A stretch of DNA of 64,000 nucleotides from positions 25,773 through 89,772 of the forward strand of contig NZ_QGMY01000001.1 in NCBI RefSeq assembly GCF_003173355.1. Reading direction: 5' to 3'. This document shows positions 28,138 through 36,661 of this stretch, one piece after another; within the stretch, counting starts at the first letter, position 1; the number at the start of each line of letters is the position of its first letter. This stretch comes from Methanospirillum lacunae (lineage in GTDB: Archaea > Halobacteriota > Methanomicrobia > Methanomicrobiales > Methanospirillaceae). A model generated the notes under the pieces. That model had not been told where the DNA came from. It searched no databases and was given only the letters and a program-made list of their open reading frames with translations. Both the position numbers and the translations under genes were made by a program.

Positions 28138-28253
28138 TTTTTAAATAATACCCTTCATTACAGTATACTGCTAGGCACCTGAATGCTGGATGGGATACCC
28201 ATGAAAAATACCCTGTCCGGGCATCGTGCAGCCTTGGGAGTGAGGTTCTGGGT
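28138..28253 (+). promoter_or_regulatory. Promoter and structured leader, possible riboswitch-like element
   Basis: TTTTTAAATAATA (28138-28150) is a TATA box that predicts a transcript start near 28172. The 82-base leader can form a long rod: GCAC 28175-28178 with GTGC 28226-28229, ATGCTGGA 28183-28190 with TCCGGGCAT 28216-28224, and an inner TGGG-ATA-CCCA hairpin. A second hairpin, AGCCT 28230-28234 with AGGTT 28243-28247, masks the GAGGT ribosome-binding site. Extending the rod by AGG 28173-28175 with CCT 28232-28234 would use the same bases and free the site. No known riboswitch class was recognised. Confidence 0.5.
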
Positions 28254-28424
28254 ATGACAAAGAAAGAGAAATGTCAGGAGCTTATGGGCAGCTTATTCGG
28301 TCCTGCTTCTGCTAAACTCGTGTCAAACATGGGTGAAGAGGATTGTGTAAAGAAGTGCAGGGAAAAGGTTGCGGCATTCTTTGGTGAAGAAAAAGCCAAA
28401 GAATTTGATACTATCACGGGGTGA
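28254..28424 (+). CDS. 56-residue hypothetical protein
   Basis: A small acidic/basic mixed helical protein, MTKKEKCQELMGSLFGPASA at its start, with three cysteines (C7, C32, C36). The last 25 residues (KKCREKVAAFFGEEKAKEF in part) look amphipathic. The GAGGT ribosome-binding site sits seven bases before the ATG inside a possible hairpin. The TGA lies six bases before the ATG of the Cache-HAMP gene, so the two are probably one transcript. Similar small proteins may exist in methanogens, but I cannot name a family. Confidence 0.65.
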   Translation: MTKKEKCQELMGSLFGPASAKLVSNMGEEDCVKKCREKVAAFFGEEKAKEFDTITG

Positions 28425-28429
28425 GACAG

Positions 28430-29173
28430 ATGAAGATATTACCAAAAATGCTCTTATGCTTTGTCTCAATAATACTGATTTTTGGAGTTATCATGACCAT
28501 TTCCGCATCTTTTGATGCACAACGGGAAAAGTCAAACATGATAACCCTGTATGAAGAGAGGGCAGTAAGTATTGCCAAGACTCTTGATACATCAGTAGAT
28601 AGTGAAGAACAACTGGATAATGAGGCCCAGAATCTGGTAAATAAATTAATAGCTGCAGATATGGGAGTTTACGAGTTCAGTATTCATGGAAGGGCTCCGG
28701 AAGGAATAACGGAAAGCGGGTACTGGAGACTTGCGAGTAACGACCCAACAATTGTCCACAAGGAGTCTGATCCAGAGGACCTTGATGCTATTAAGATCGA
28801 TAAGTACAATGTTATTTATAATACTGAAGACGGAAAACCCATCATTGATGTCACATATCCGCTTCATGATGCAAATGGAAAGCCGATCGCTACCGCTGGT
28901 ATAAAGTTTGATATGACTGCGATTCAGAAGCAGATGATTCCGACAAATATGCTTGCCATCCTGCTTGTGATGCTGATAATCGCCATTATTGCAACGATTA
29001 TTGTTGCCAACACCATTACTAAGCCCATCAAACAACTTAAGGATGTTGCAGACCGGGTGACATCAGGTGATTTTGATGCAAGTCTGCCAGAAGCGTCTGA
29101 CGATGAGATTGGAGAACTTACTGCATCGATAGAGATGCTGATCGTAGGGCTAAAGATCAAACGTGGACAATAA
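28430..29173 (+). CDS. Cache-HAMP membrane sensor without output domain
   Basis: From ATG 28430 (GGGGTGA in the upstream stop region acts as ribosome-binding site) this 247-residue protein has a first membrane helix (about 6-26), an extracytoplasmic single-Cache-type sensor (about 35-165), a second helix (about 170-192) and a HAMP domain (about 193-245, starting TITKPIKQLKDVADRVTSGDF). It then stops, with no kinase, cyclase or MCP domain. A GTG at 28421 is an alternative start. It could pass a signal to a separate partner, and the next gene is a soluble chemoreceptor. Confidence 0.85.
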   Translation: MKILPKMLLCFVSIILIFGVIMTISASFDAQREKSNMITLYEERAVSIAKTLDTSVDSEEQLDNEAQNLVNKLIAADMGVYEFSIHGRAPEGITESGYWRLASNDPTIVHKESDPEDLDAIKIDKYNVIYNTEDGKPIIDVTYPLHDANGKPIATAGIKFDMTAIQKQMIPTNMLAILLVMLIIAIIATIIVANTITKPIKQLKDVADRVTSGDFDASLPEASDDEIGELTASIEMLIVGLKIKRGQ

Positions 29174-29204
29174 CAAATTTTTTTTGGGGAATTAATATTA
29201 CATT

Positions 29205-29222
29205 AAAACCGCGAGGTTTTTT
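29205..29222 (+). terminator. Hairpin terminator after the Cache-HAMP gene
   Basis: AAAACC and GGTTTT close over a GCGA (GNRA-type) tetraloop and run into further T residues. This is a good short terminator 32 bases past the stop codon. Confidence 0.6.
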
Positions 29223-29641
29223 CAATAAATCCCAATCTTATTGTATCATCCAGACAATCGACATCTTAATTATATCCCACATATAAATGTCCTTATTTAT
29301 CACTCAAATTTAAACCACATACGATTAAAAAACTTTAACATTAAATTTATGATCACATAAACGCGCGTCCTTTTTTTTTAATTAATTACCATTAATCAGA
29401 TGTATTACATGTATGAACACTCGGGGTCTGGAGTAATTTTTCCTCATTTTATCGAGATTTTTAAAAAACCAGATGTATCAAATTCGAAGGAGGATTCTGA
29501 AAGAGATTAAAACGATTCTTATCCATTCTCTTTCTACTACCTCTTTAATGAAGATCTGATGTATAGAATAATCCATACACGGTGCCTGAACTAGAATTCA
29601 GACGATATCAAACGCCTGCCTTGTACTATATCAGAGGAATC
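29223..29641 (+). other. AT-rich region upstream of the poly-HAMP chemoreceptor
   Basis: About 420 bases without a supported gene. T-rich and TTTAATTAATTA stretches around 29370-29390 could serve as promoter elements, and AGAGGA lies just before the ATG at 29642. No hairpin or repeat stands out. Confidence 0.4.
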
Positions 29642-32407
29642 ATGAGTGAAAACCCGTTCTCTAATGAAGAAATTTCAGATATTCTGACCCTACTTGACGA
29701 GATCCCCTATGCCATCCAGGTAATTGACAACGGAATTTTTAGTTATTGTAATAAGGCAACACTTGACCTCTTTGGTGGAGAAAACCTGGAGATGATCCTG
29801 GAAAAACCTGTATCCATAATCTCTCCGAGTAGACAACCTGACAACAGTTCATCTCATGAACAGTTTAGTCAATTTATGAGCAGGGCTCATTCTGGTGAGA
29901 AAGTCACATTTGACTGGTCGTTTATATCATTGCAATCAGGTCAGATTTTATGTGAAGTCACACTTCATCAGATTCAGTTTAGAGGTAAGAGATGTTTACT
30001 TGCAACCGAATCTGAAATAGAAGAATGGGTAAAAGATCTGACTGGACTTGAAAAGAAAAACACTTTCCTTGAACACTCGTTGCAGGCTGTATCAGAGGGA
30101 CTTAATGCCCTTGCTTTAGGAGATACAGACTTTTCTCTAGCCATACCTCAAGCAGACAATGATACACAGGGGACAATGACTCATCTGACCAGAGTTGTAG
30201 AGTCGGTAGAAAAAACCCGAAAATCAATAAAAACTCTGATTGATGATACGACACAGCTTTCTACATCAGTGGCAGAGGGTCAACTCAGCGCCAGAGTAGA
30301 TACAACAAGGCATCAGGGGAAATTCCGTTATGTTATTGAAAATATCAACTCAACCCTTGATTCGGTTGTAACTCCCCTGCAGACAACAACTGATCTTGTA
30401 GGCAGAATATCAAATGGTGATATCCCACCTCCAATATCGGATGAATATCCCGGGGATCTTAATACTGTGAAAACAAGTCTCAATCAGTGTATAGAGGCTA
30501 TAAATTCTCTTGTATGGGATACAGTACTGCTGAGCGAAGCTGCAGTGAAAGGTAATTTATCAGTTCGTGTGGATCCGACAGAGCACCGGGGAGACTTTGG
30601 GCTTATTGTAGAGGGAATAAACAATACCCTTGATTCTATCATTGGACCATTTAAGATCACTGCAGACTATCTTGCCCGGATTGCAGTTGGTGACATCCCA
30701 ACGACGATAGAGGAGACATACGAGGGAGATTTCAATGAGATAAAAAATAACCTGAACACATGTATCGAAGCTGTGAATGCTATGGTCTGGGATACTGTTG
30801 TACTTAGTGAGGCTGCGGTGAAAGGAAAATTTTCTGTTCGTGCTGATGCCTCGCAACATAAGGGAGATTTCAGGGCAATCGTAGAAGGGATCAACAATAC
30901 TCTTGATTCAGTGATAAATCCCCTGGAGGTTGCTGCAGAATATGTACATCGTATCTCGAAAGGTGATATGCCCCCACTTATCACCGATACATATGAAGGT
31001 GACTTCAACGAGATTAAAAACAATCTGAACACATGTATCGAATCGATTAAACGGTTAATATCAGATGCAAATCTTATGGCCGCCGCAGCGGTGAATGGAA
31101 TGCTCGATACGAGGAGTGACCTGGATAAACACCAGGGTGATTTTAGGGAGATAATGGCAGGGATTAACACCACCCTTGATCACTTTACCTGGCCAATCAG
31201 GGAGACTTCCCGCATATGCAAGCATTACGCAGAGTGTGACTTTTCTGCTCGTGTTAATTCAAAACTAGGGCTATCTGGAGAATTTATACCATTCAGGGAT
31301 TCACTAAACGGTATTGGAATCCAGATGCAGGATGTCATTTCAGAGATAAACCGTATTGCAGGAAGCTATGCTAAAGGTGACTTCAGTACGACGATCGACA
31401 GTTCATGCCGGATCAAAGGAGATCTCATACCATTGCGGGATGCACTTGACAGAATTGGTTCAGATATTTCAGATCTGCTGAAAGTAGTCCTGCTACAGAT
31501 GAAAGATCTGACTGAAAATGCAAAGACTGCATCATCAGGGGTTGCTGATGTCAGTAGCGGTGCGTCCCTGATTGCAGAGACTGCTGAAAGAACGCAGGAA
31601 AATGCAGAGAGAAGCCAGCAGGGAATTGATCAGGTGCTTCAGGCCATGGAGGATCTCACCAGGAATATCAGTGAGGTCTCTGTGAACACCGAAAGGGTGG
31701 CACAACTGACAAAATCAGCAGATGAAATGGCACAGGGTGGTATTCTCAGCGCCAGTAATGCAGAAAAAGGGATGAAAGACATTACACGGACCAGTAACAC
31801 TGCAAACACCCTGATTGCCGAGATTCAGAAAGAGATGCATGAAATCGGGAAGATTGTGAACCTGATCACAAATATTGCCAGCCAGACAAATCTGCTCGCT
31901 CTTAATGCCGCTATTGAGGCTGCACGGGCCGGAGATGCAGGGAGAGGGTTTGCTGTGGTTGCTTCAGAAGTTAAGTCACTTGCCCAGGATTCACGAAGAT
32001 CTGCAGAAAACATCAACGAGATGATAGCAAAGTTGCAGAGCAGGGGCGAAGAAGCGGCAAAGGCTATGGCTGAGTCGCAAACCGCTGTTGATACAGGAGA
32101 CAAAGCCCTGAAAGAGACATTGCAGGCGTTTCATAATCTTTCAGGATCTGTGGAGACGATCAAAGAGAATATGGAGACCGTGGCAAGTGCTTCAGAGGAA
32201 CAGGCTGCATCATTTGAGGAGATTACTGCCAGTGTAAGCGATATGAGTACACTTGTCAACGAGACTGCAAAGCAGGCGATAAACTCGTCAGCAACGAGTG
32301 AAGAGGCCCTTGCGATTGTGTCCCAGATTGAGCATGTTATTGAAGAGATAAATCGTGTTTCAGTTACTATAACTCATAATATGAGCAGATTTACAATAAG
32401 GAGTTAA
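29642..32407 (+). CDS. Soluble poly-HAMP methyl-accepting chemotaxis protein
   Basis: From ATG 29642 (AGAGGA ribosome-binding site) the protein has 921 residues and no membrane helix. An N-terminal PAS domain (about 15-125) is followed by an array of HAMP-like units of about 90 residues (about 150-620), repeating the pattern GN-SVR-D...[15 protein letters not shown], then GDIP..I...[15 protein letters not shown]. The MCP signalling domain ends the protein, with the hairpin tip [21 protein letters not shown] near residues 740-790. It should act in the cytoplasm with CheA/CheW. The GTG at 29582 is a less likely start. Confidence 0.9.
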   Translation: MSENPFSNEEISDILTLLDEIPYAIQVIDNGIFSYCNKATLDLFGGENLEMILEKPVSIISPSRQPDNSSSHEQFSQFMSRAHSGEKVTFDWSFISLQSGQILCEVTLHQIQFRGKRCLLATESEIEEWVKDLTGLEKKNTFLEHSLQAVSEGLNALALGDTDFSLAIPQADNDTQGTMTHLTRVVESVEKTRKSIKTLIDDTTQLSTSVAEGQLSARVDTTRHQGKFRYVIENINSTLDSVVTPLQTTTDLVGRISNGDIPPPISDEYPGDLNTVKTSLNQCIEAINSLVWDTVLLSEAAVKGNLSVRVDPTEHRGDFGLIVEGINNTLDSIIGPFKITADYLARIAVGDIPTTIEETYEGDFNEIKNNLNTCIEAVNAMVWDTVVLSEAAVKGKFSVRADASQHKGDFRAIVEGINNTLDSVINPLEVAAEYVHRISKGDMPPLITDTYEGDFNEIKNNLNTCIESIKRLISDANLMAAAAVNGMLDTRSDLDKHQGDFREIMAGINTTLDHFTWPIRETSRICKHYAECDFSARVNSKLGLSGEFIPFRDSLNGIGIQMQDVISEINRIAGSYAKGDFSTTIDSSCRIKGDLIPLRDALDRIGSDISDLLKVVLLQMKDLTENAKTASSGVADVSSGASLIAETAERTQENAERSQQGIDQVLQAMEDLTRNISEVSVNTERVAQLTKSADEMAQGGILSASNAEKGMKDITRTSNTANTLIAEIQKEMHEIGKIVNLITNIASQTNLLALNAAIEAARAGDAGRGFAVVASEVKSLAQDSRRSAENINEMIAKLQSRGEEAAKAMAESQTAVDTGDKALKETLQAFHNLSGSVETIKENMETVASASEEQAASFEEITASVSDMSTLVNETAKQAINSSATSEEALAIVSQIEHVIEEINRVSVTITHNMSRFTIRS

Positions 32408-32701
32408 ACAGGATATAATCCTCTGACCCAACATACATTTCCTGAAATGCTATAATTATCCATGTAATTATTTCTCACAATATGGTTACCAAAGATATCA
32501 GGTAATCTAAAAAACATGTTTGAAATGCCTCATGTTCCATTTATAAACTATTTTGTGAGGATTGCCATGATAATTCTTCCATATGCCGGTCGTGTGATGA
32601 TGACACCGGTAAGTACTTAATTCATTTTAATTTTTCATCATAGTCATATCATCTACGGTTGCTGCCATCCGGTAGATACTCATGTGTTGAATACAAGCGT
32701 T

Positions 32702-33342
32702 GAGGGAGAAACACAAGACTGATTAAAATCATATGCTGATGAACCGACACTCCCTGATGATCAAATCACCTCATATTACGAGATCTGGATCTCTTTTTTT
32801 GATGCTCTAAACCAGTGAGATCGGGTTATCAGAGAACAGTTCAGGGGTTACCGGAGAATTGCTTCAGATAATATTCTTGAGCATGAGATCAGGCAGAAAA
32901 TTTTTCAGATTGTCTGTGATAATCCAGGGATAAGTTTTTCAAAGCTTGGGCAACATTTAAAAGTCAATGAGAGTACTCTTCGATATCATATCGCCAGAAT
33001 AGAAAAAAACGATGCATTACTGCATATGAATCGGGAAAATCACATCATTTTTTTGAGAGTCACCATGCGTATTCCATAGAAGATAAGGAATTGTACTCCC
33101 GTTATTCGTCAGGACTTTCAGGGAGAATTTTTCACCAGGTCAGTGAATGCCCCGGGATTACACGAAGAGAACTTGCAGACAAGCTCGGAGTGACAAGTCC
33201 TACTGTAACCCGGGCTGTTCGAAATATATATAAAGAAAATTTTATCATTCTGGTCAGGAAAAGAAAATGTATACCGCATTTCCTTTCACATAGTGAATGC
33301 AACATGGGGAGAGATAATCCCTGTTTAATTAAAGACAATTAA
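32702..33342 (+). pseudogene. Decayed double winged-helix transcriptional regulator
   Basis: One frame reads VEGETQD-stop, then LKSYADEPTLPDDQ..FDALNQ-stop, then DRVIREQFRGYRRIASDNI and a winged helix (IFQIVCDNPGISFSKLGQHL...STLRYHIARI). After a run of seven T (33048-33054) the coding sense moves to another frame: ESHHAYSIEDKELYSRYSS, with a second winged helix (TRRELADKLGVTSPTVTRAV) to 33342. Restoring one T would join the helices, as in the two-winged-helix regulators of Methanomicrobiales. In-frame stops at 32720 and 32816 support decay rather than a single read error. The 5' end is not recognisable. Confidence 0.65.
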
Positions 33343-33407
33343 TCTAGTTTTTTTTGAAAAGAAGATGTTTCATTCAATTATGGGACAATTATTGATGAAC
33401 TCCGAAT

Positions 33408-33493
33408 GACTCCCGATAAGACGGAGTCGTTATCCCATCACCAATAAATTTTATATATTATTAAACACTAACTTAAAGTATACATAGGAGGGA
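33408..33493 (+). promoter_or_regulatory. hsp20 promoter with inverted repeat
   Basis: GACTCC (33408-33413) and GGAGTC (33423-33428) form an inverted repeat just upstream of a strong TATA box TTTATATATTA (about 33450-33460). The predicted transcript start is near 33480, and AGGAGGGA at 33486-33493 is the ribosome-binding site. The repeat may be a heat-shock regulator site. Confidence 0.55.
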
Positions 33494-33499
33494 TTACCT

Positions 33500-34033
33500 A
33501 TGAGCCTATTCAAAAAAGAAAAAGGAACAGAAATTACTCCCTCAAGACCTGGATCTGCGATATCCATGAGGGATCGAAGAATCGACTTCGTTGATGATTT
33601 TGACTCTATCTTCAATGATTTTCGTCAGTCATTTGATAATTTAATGAAACCATATTTCCCGGTTGAGTTCTTTCCCCGTGAGATGATGGATTTCCATCCG
33701 GTGAAATTTGCCCCATTAGATCTTGTCGATGAAGGAGACCATTATAGAGTTCAGGTTGAACTTCCGGGAATGTCTAAAGAAGATGTTGAAGTAAATATTA
33801 CTGCAAACAGGCTTCAAATTCAAGCACAAAAGGAATCTTCAACAGAAAATTCAGATACAAATTACCTCCATCGTGAAAGATATTCTTCTGTGTGGAGGCG
33901 AGAAGTCAGTTTCCCTGAGGAAGTGTGCCCGGACAAAAGTCAGGGAACTATGAAAGATGGCGTATTGGAGTTAAACATCCTAAAAAAGGAGCCAAAAACC
34001 AAAGATCAATCATATTCCATTAAGATAAATTAA
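33500..34033 (+). CDS. Small heat shock protein, Hsp20/alpha-crystallin family
   Basis: A 177-residue ATP-independent chaperone that binds unfolding proteins as an oligomer. The N-terminal arm (about 1-70) is phenylalanine-rich with FDSIFNDFRQSFDNLM. The alpha-crystallin domain runs from about residue 72 (APLDLVDEGDHYRVQVELPG) through MSKEDVEVNI and YSSVWRREVSFPEEV to the GTMKDGVLELNILKKE segment. It has a near-perfect ribosome-binding site and TATA box, which fits strong induction. A hairpin terminator follows. Confidence 0.95.
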   Translation: MSLFKKEKGTEITPSRPGSAISMRDRRIDFVDDFDSIFNDFRQSFDNLMKPYFPVEFFPREMMDFHPVKFAPLDLVDEGDHYRVQVELPGMSKEDVEVNITANRLQIQAQKESSTENSDTNYLHRERYSSVWRREVSFPEEVCPDKSQGTMKDGVLELNILKKEPKTKDQSYSIKIN

Positions 34034-34063
34034 ATCTCAATTTTTCCCCCTTTACCTCACCCT

Positions 34064-34083
34064 GATCCCGGATTTCCGGGATC
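34064..34083 (+). terminator. Terminator hairpin after hsp20
   Basis: GATCCCGG and CCGGGATC pair perfectly over an ATTT loop, 30 bases past the stop codon, followed by an AT-rich stretch. Confidence 0.55.
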
Positions 34084-34562
34084 TATTATTTAGAATACTG
34101 ATTTCTGATATTCACAGTATAAGTTCTACACCTATTCCGGTTATCGATGTGATCTATACCGGTATCTCATATCTCTCAAGGTTTTTTAGGGTTATTTGTT
34201 GCCCAGATATCAAAAAAGTAGGATACCAGACTGAAGGTAGATCAGTAGTATACCAAATACATCGTTTGTGATATGCTCAGGGTTTACCTTCGTTATCGGT
34301 TCATAGACAGCCATTAGTGATCAACCTGGCAACCATAGGATGATATGATGGATTAAGTCATCCATAGGTATCAATGAAATGATGGGAGATGATGTATTTA
34401 CATTCCTGACAATTCTTTAACCAATCATTCTTGGGTATAATCGGGAGGATATACGAATATTTTTATTTAAAATCAGTTATACATCGTTTTATATCTGACA
34501 ATACAGTAAACACATTAAGACTGATCATCCGAAAAAAGAAGGCCTGGAATAATGACCTAAAT
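34084..34562. other. Intergenic region downstream of hsp20
   Basis: About 480 bases between the hsp20 terminator and the end of a minus-strand gene. An inverted ATGGAT-TAAGTC-ATCCAT (near 34350) is the only clear repeat. An open frame at 34431-34637 on the plus strand overlaps the neighbouring gene antisense and shows no protein features, so it is not called. Confidence 0.4.
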
Positions 34563-34907
34563 CTATACTGTTATGGAGCTTTCCTTAGATCCGAATATAT
34601 TACACTGTCCGATTACATCAATGACCGAACCTGCTGATGCATTAATAGGATATACGTACGTGAAAACGTCCACTGTTGGCTGTGAGGTATAATTTTCATT
34701 GAGTACTTCTTTGCCATCCATAGTAACTTTTACATTTTTTACATAATGTGTCGTAGAATCTGCAACCGGGTGTGTGAATGTTGCAGAGAGATTTCCTGAA
34801 GATTTGTCATATGTCAGGTTCAAATCACTGGGAGGATTTGCAGAGACAATTGATACTGTCATCATCAATGCAAGAATGCCCAGAATCAAAAATGTATACT
34901 GGTTCAT
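34563..34907 (-). CDS. Small exported protein of unknown function
   Basis: From ATG 34907 the protein has 114 residues with a signal peptide (MNQYTFLILGILALMMTVSI followed by VSA) and a mature part of about 90 residues rich in beta-strand-like and Asn/Ser/Thr residues (SDLNLTYDKSSGNLSATFTHP, then THYVKNVKVTMDGKEVL). The pattern resembles single-beta-sandwich exported proteins of methanogens with no assigned role. Upstream in-frame starts up to 35078 would bury the signal peptide and are rejected. No lipobox or cell-wall anchor is seen. Confidence 0.7.
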   Translation of the reverse strand: MNQYTFLILGILALMMTVSIVSANPPSDLNLTYDKSSGNLSATFTHPVADSTTHYVKNVKVTMDGKEVLNENYTSQPTVDVFTYVYPINASAGSVIDVIGQCNIFGSKESSITV

Positions 34908-35212
34908 ACATGAACATTCAGATAATACTTTATCTACTTGCTGGTTCATGATCATTAAGTGGCATAAACCTGAAATGTATTGATTTGATGTGAATTCTCG
35001 CTCTACAATAAACCGGGTTTGAAAATGATAGACAGCAGCTGACGGGGATGAGAAGCTTTTATGTAATGATATTGCCAATCGTTTATTCGCAAAGTTTACC
35101 CCAAATAAACAAAGGATACCATTCGTACATATGAATACTCACACGTAGAAAATAGGGATTTCTTTTTTTGTAGACTGTTATCGGGAAAAATCGTGATTTA
35201 AAAGGAAAGTAC
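34908..35212 (-). other. Intergenic region between two exported-protein genes
   Basis: About 305 bases. It contains the promoter region of the downstream minus-strand gene, but no distinctive site, repeat or hairpin was recognised. Confidence 0.35.
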
Positions 35213-35638
35213 TTACTTTTCCCGTTTTAGAACCTGGTATAATGCAAAGGCATAGTTTGATTCTGCTTTTTTAGTCCCGGTATTGATATAATTAACCATA
35301 AGGGTATCCTCATCTGTGATATGTGCGATATAGGTTCCTCCACTTGAATCAACAATATATACTATTTTTTCATCAGGACTGATACTACCAGCCACCGGTT
35401 CCTGAACCAGTTTTGTGGAGTCATTAAAATAGTTCGTTCCTGAAACAAGGTTACCATTCTGAGTGAGAGTCCAATAGTCATCAGTAGCTGAAGAGTTCAA
35501 GGATTCTCCTGAATATCTGAAACCTTCAATCGTTTGTTGAATCCACTTTCCGGTCAGATTCATGGGAGAATCAGCACAGACTGGCCCAATCCCCAGTACA
35601 AGAAATACACCCAGCACAAGAAGTACGTTCACTTTCAT
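35213..35638 (-). CDS. Small exported protein of unknown function
   Basis: A 141-residue protein with a signal peptide (MKVNVLLVLGVFLVLGIGPV followed by CAD). The mature part carries a G-W..-(T/S)..-G pattern (LTGKWIQQTIEG) and a DYWTLTQNGNLVSGT strand pair, then SYAFALYQ near the end. This is the layout of small lipocalin-like or DUF-type beta-barrels found in exported proteins, but no named family can be given. Cys22 directly after the signal segment could be a lipid attachment site, although no classical lipobox is present. It stands alone on the minus strand, upstream of the other exported protein. Confidence 0.65.
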   Translation of the reverse strand: MKVNVLLVLGVFLVLGIGPVCADSPMNLTGKWIQQTIEGFRYSGESLNSSATDDYWTLTQNGNLVSGTNYFNDSTKLVQEPVAGSISPDEKIVYIVDSSGGTYIAHITDEDTLMVNYINTGTKKAESNYAFALYQVLKREK

Positions 35639-35882
35639 ATCAATGGGATTTACCTTCGTTCAGAAAAACTTTATGCAGGTACACAATATTGAGTTTTCTC
35701 GAGAGACAGCGGTGAACTTTTTCCTCATCAGGACTTTAACAATCGATATACCCTCTCGATGTCAGGTTTACCATGATATCCCAATCAATCAACAGGCTTT
35801 CCCGGTTGAATGTTCGGCCGCTAAATCCTCATATATATCTTAATTATATCATAATGAGAAATTATTGGTACATTTCACAGAT

Positions 35883-36407
35883 ATGAGAACAATAACAATA
35901 GTCCAGGCAGATCCCAGGTGGGAAGAGGAATTTTCAAAGATCAAAGCGATGATATCAGGGCATATCGGAGATCTTATCATCGGGATTGAGCACGTAGGGA
36001 GTACTTCAGTTCCCGGTTTGAGAGCAAAACCCATTATCGATATTGATGTGGTTATTGAGGATATGACCTGTTTTCCGGCTATAATAGAACGCCTTAATCA
36101 TGCAGGATTTGATCATGAGGGAAACCTTGGAATAGAAGGACGGGAAGCATTCAAACGAAGATTTGACGATGGATTCATGCCCTATCACTTGTATGTCTGT
36201 CCAACAGATAGCAAAGGATATCGTGAGCATATCGCCTTTCGGGATTATCTCCGGTCACATCCTGATGCTTCCAGGGAATATGAAAGAATAAAACAGGGGT
36301 TGGCAAGGTTATATCCGCATGATATCGACAGGTATCTGAGTGGGAAGAATAATTTCATTAAGGAGATATTGAAGGAAGCGTTGTATGGAAACGAGAAGGA
36401 CATTTAA
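35883..36407 (+). CDS. GrpB-family (UPF0157) nucleotidyltransferase-like protein
   Basis: From ATG 35883 the protein has 174 residues and matches the GrpB/UPF0157 family, a branch of the nucleotidyltransferase fold. Typical segments are DPRWEEEFSKIKAMI, then IEHVGSTSVPGLRAKPIIDIDV (the GSTS-x9-DID active-site motif), and HLYVCPTDSKGYREHIAFRDYLRSHP. Family members are sometimes fused to CoaE or kinases, and the substrate is unknown. The start at 35865 would add six residues without family similarity. The gene is monocistronic, with a TATA-like ATATATCTTAATTATATC about 40-60 bases upstream. Confidence 0.88.
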   Translation: MRTITIVQADPRWEEEFSKIKAMISGHIGDLIIGIEHVGSTSVPGLRAKPIIDIDVVIEDMTCFPAIIERLNHAGFDHEGNLGIEGREAFKRRFDDGFMPYHLYVCPTDSKGYREHIAFRDYLRSHPDASREYERIKQGLARLYPHDIDRYLSGKNNFIKEILKEALYGNEKDI

Positions 36408-36661
36408 ATCGTATTTTGGATAAACAAATGAGTTCTTACTATTTATTAATCGAAAAGCAGGTCATTCAACAGGTTTGGATTACTTTGTTTCTTCTCAATA
36501 AAATCTAATTTTTTACCTATCCCAAGAATTGAAAACAAATTTACTTTTTCATAGCCTTTCATATTCACAACGTAAATTATCAATTAATTATATATATTAA
36601 TGCCAATCGTTGACATAATAACAATATGAATTGCTAGGTTTTTTTAACATATTGGTGAGTA
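36408..36661 (+). promoter_or_regulatory. Promoter region of the 7TM histidine kinase
   Basis: AT-rich gap of 254 bases. ATTATATATATTAA at about 36587-36600 is the best TATA box, predicting a start near 36622. GGTGAG lies just before the ATG at 36662 as ribosome-binding site. Nothing else was recognised. Confidence 0.45.

Noticed and set aside
28172..28253. Known riboswitch class (TPP, cobalamin, fluoride or others)
   Set aside because: None of the conserved core sequences I know for these classes occurs. Only the alternative stems are claimed.
34431..34637. Plus-strand open frame of 68 codons
   Set aside because: It overlaps the 3' end of an exported-protein gene antisense and shows no family features.
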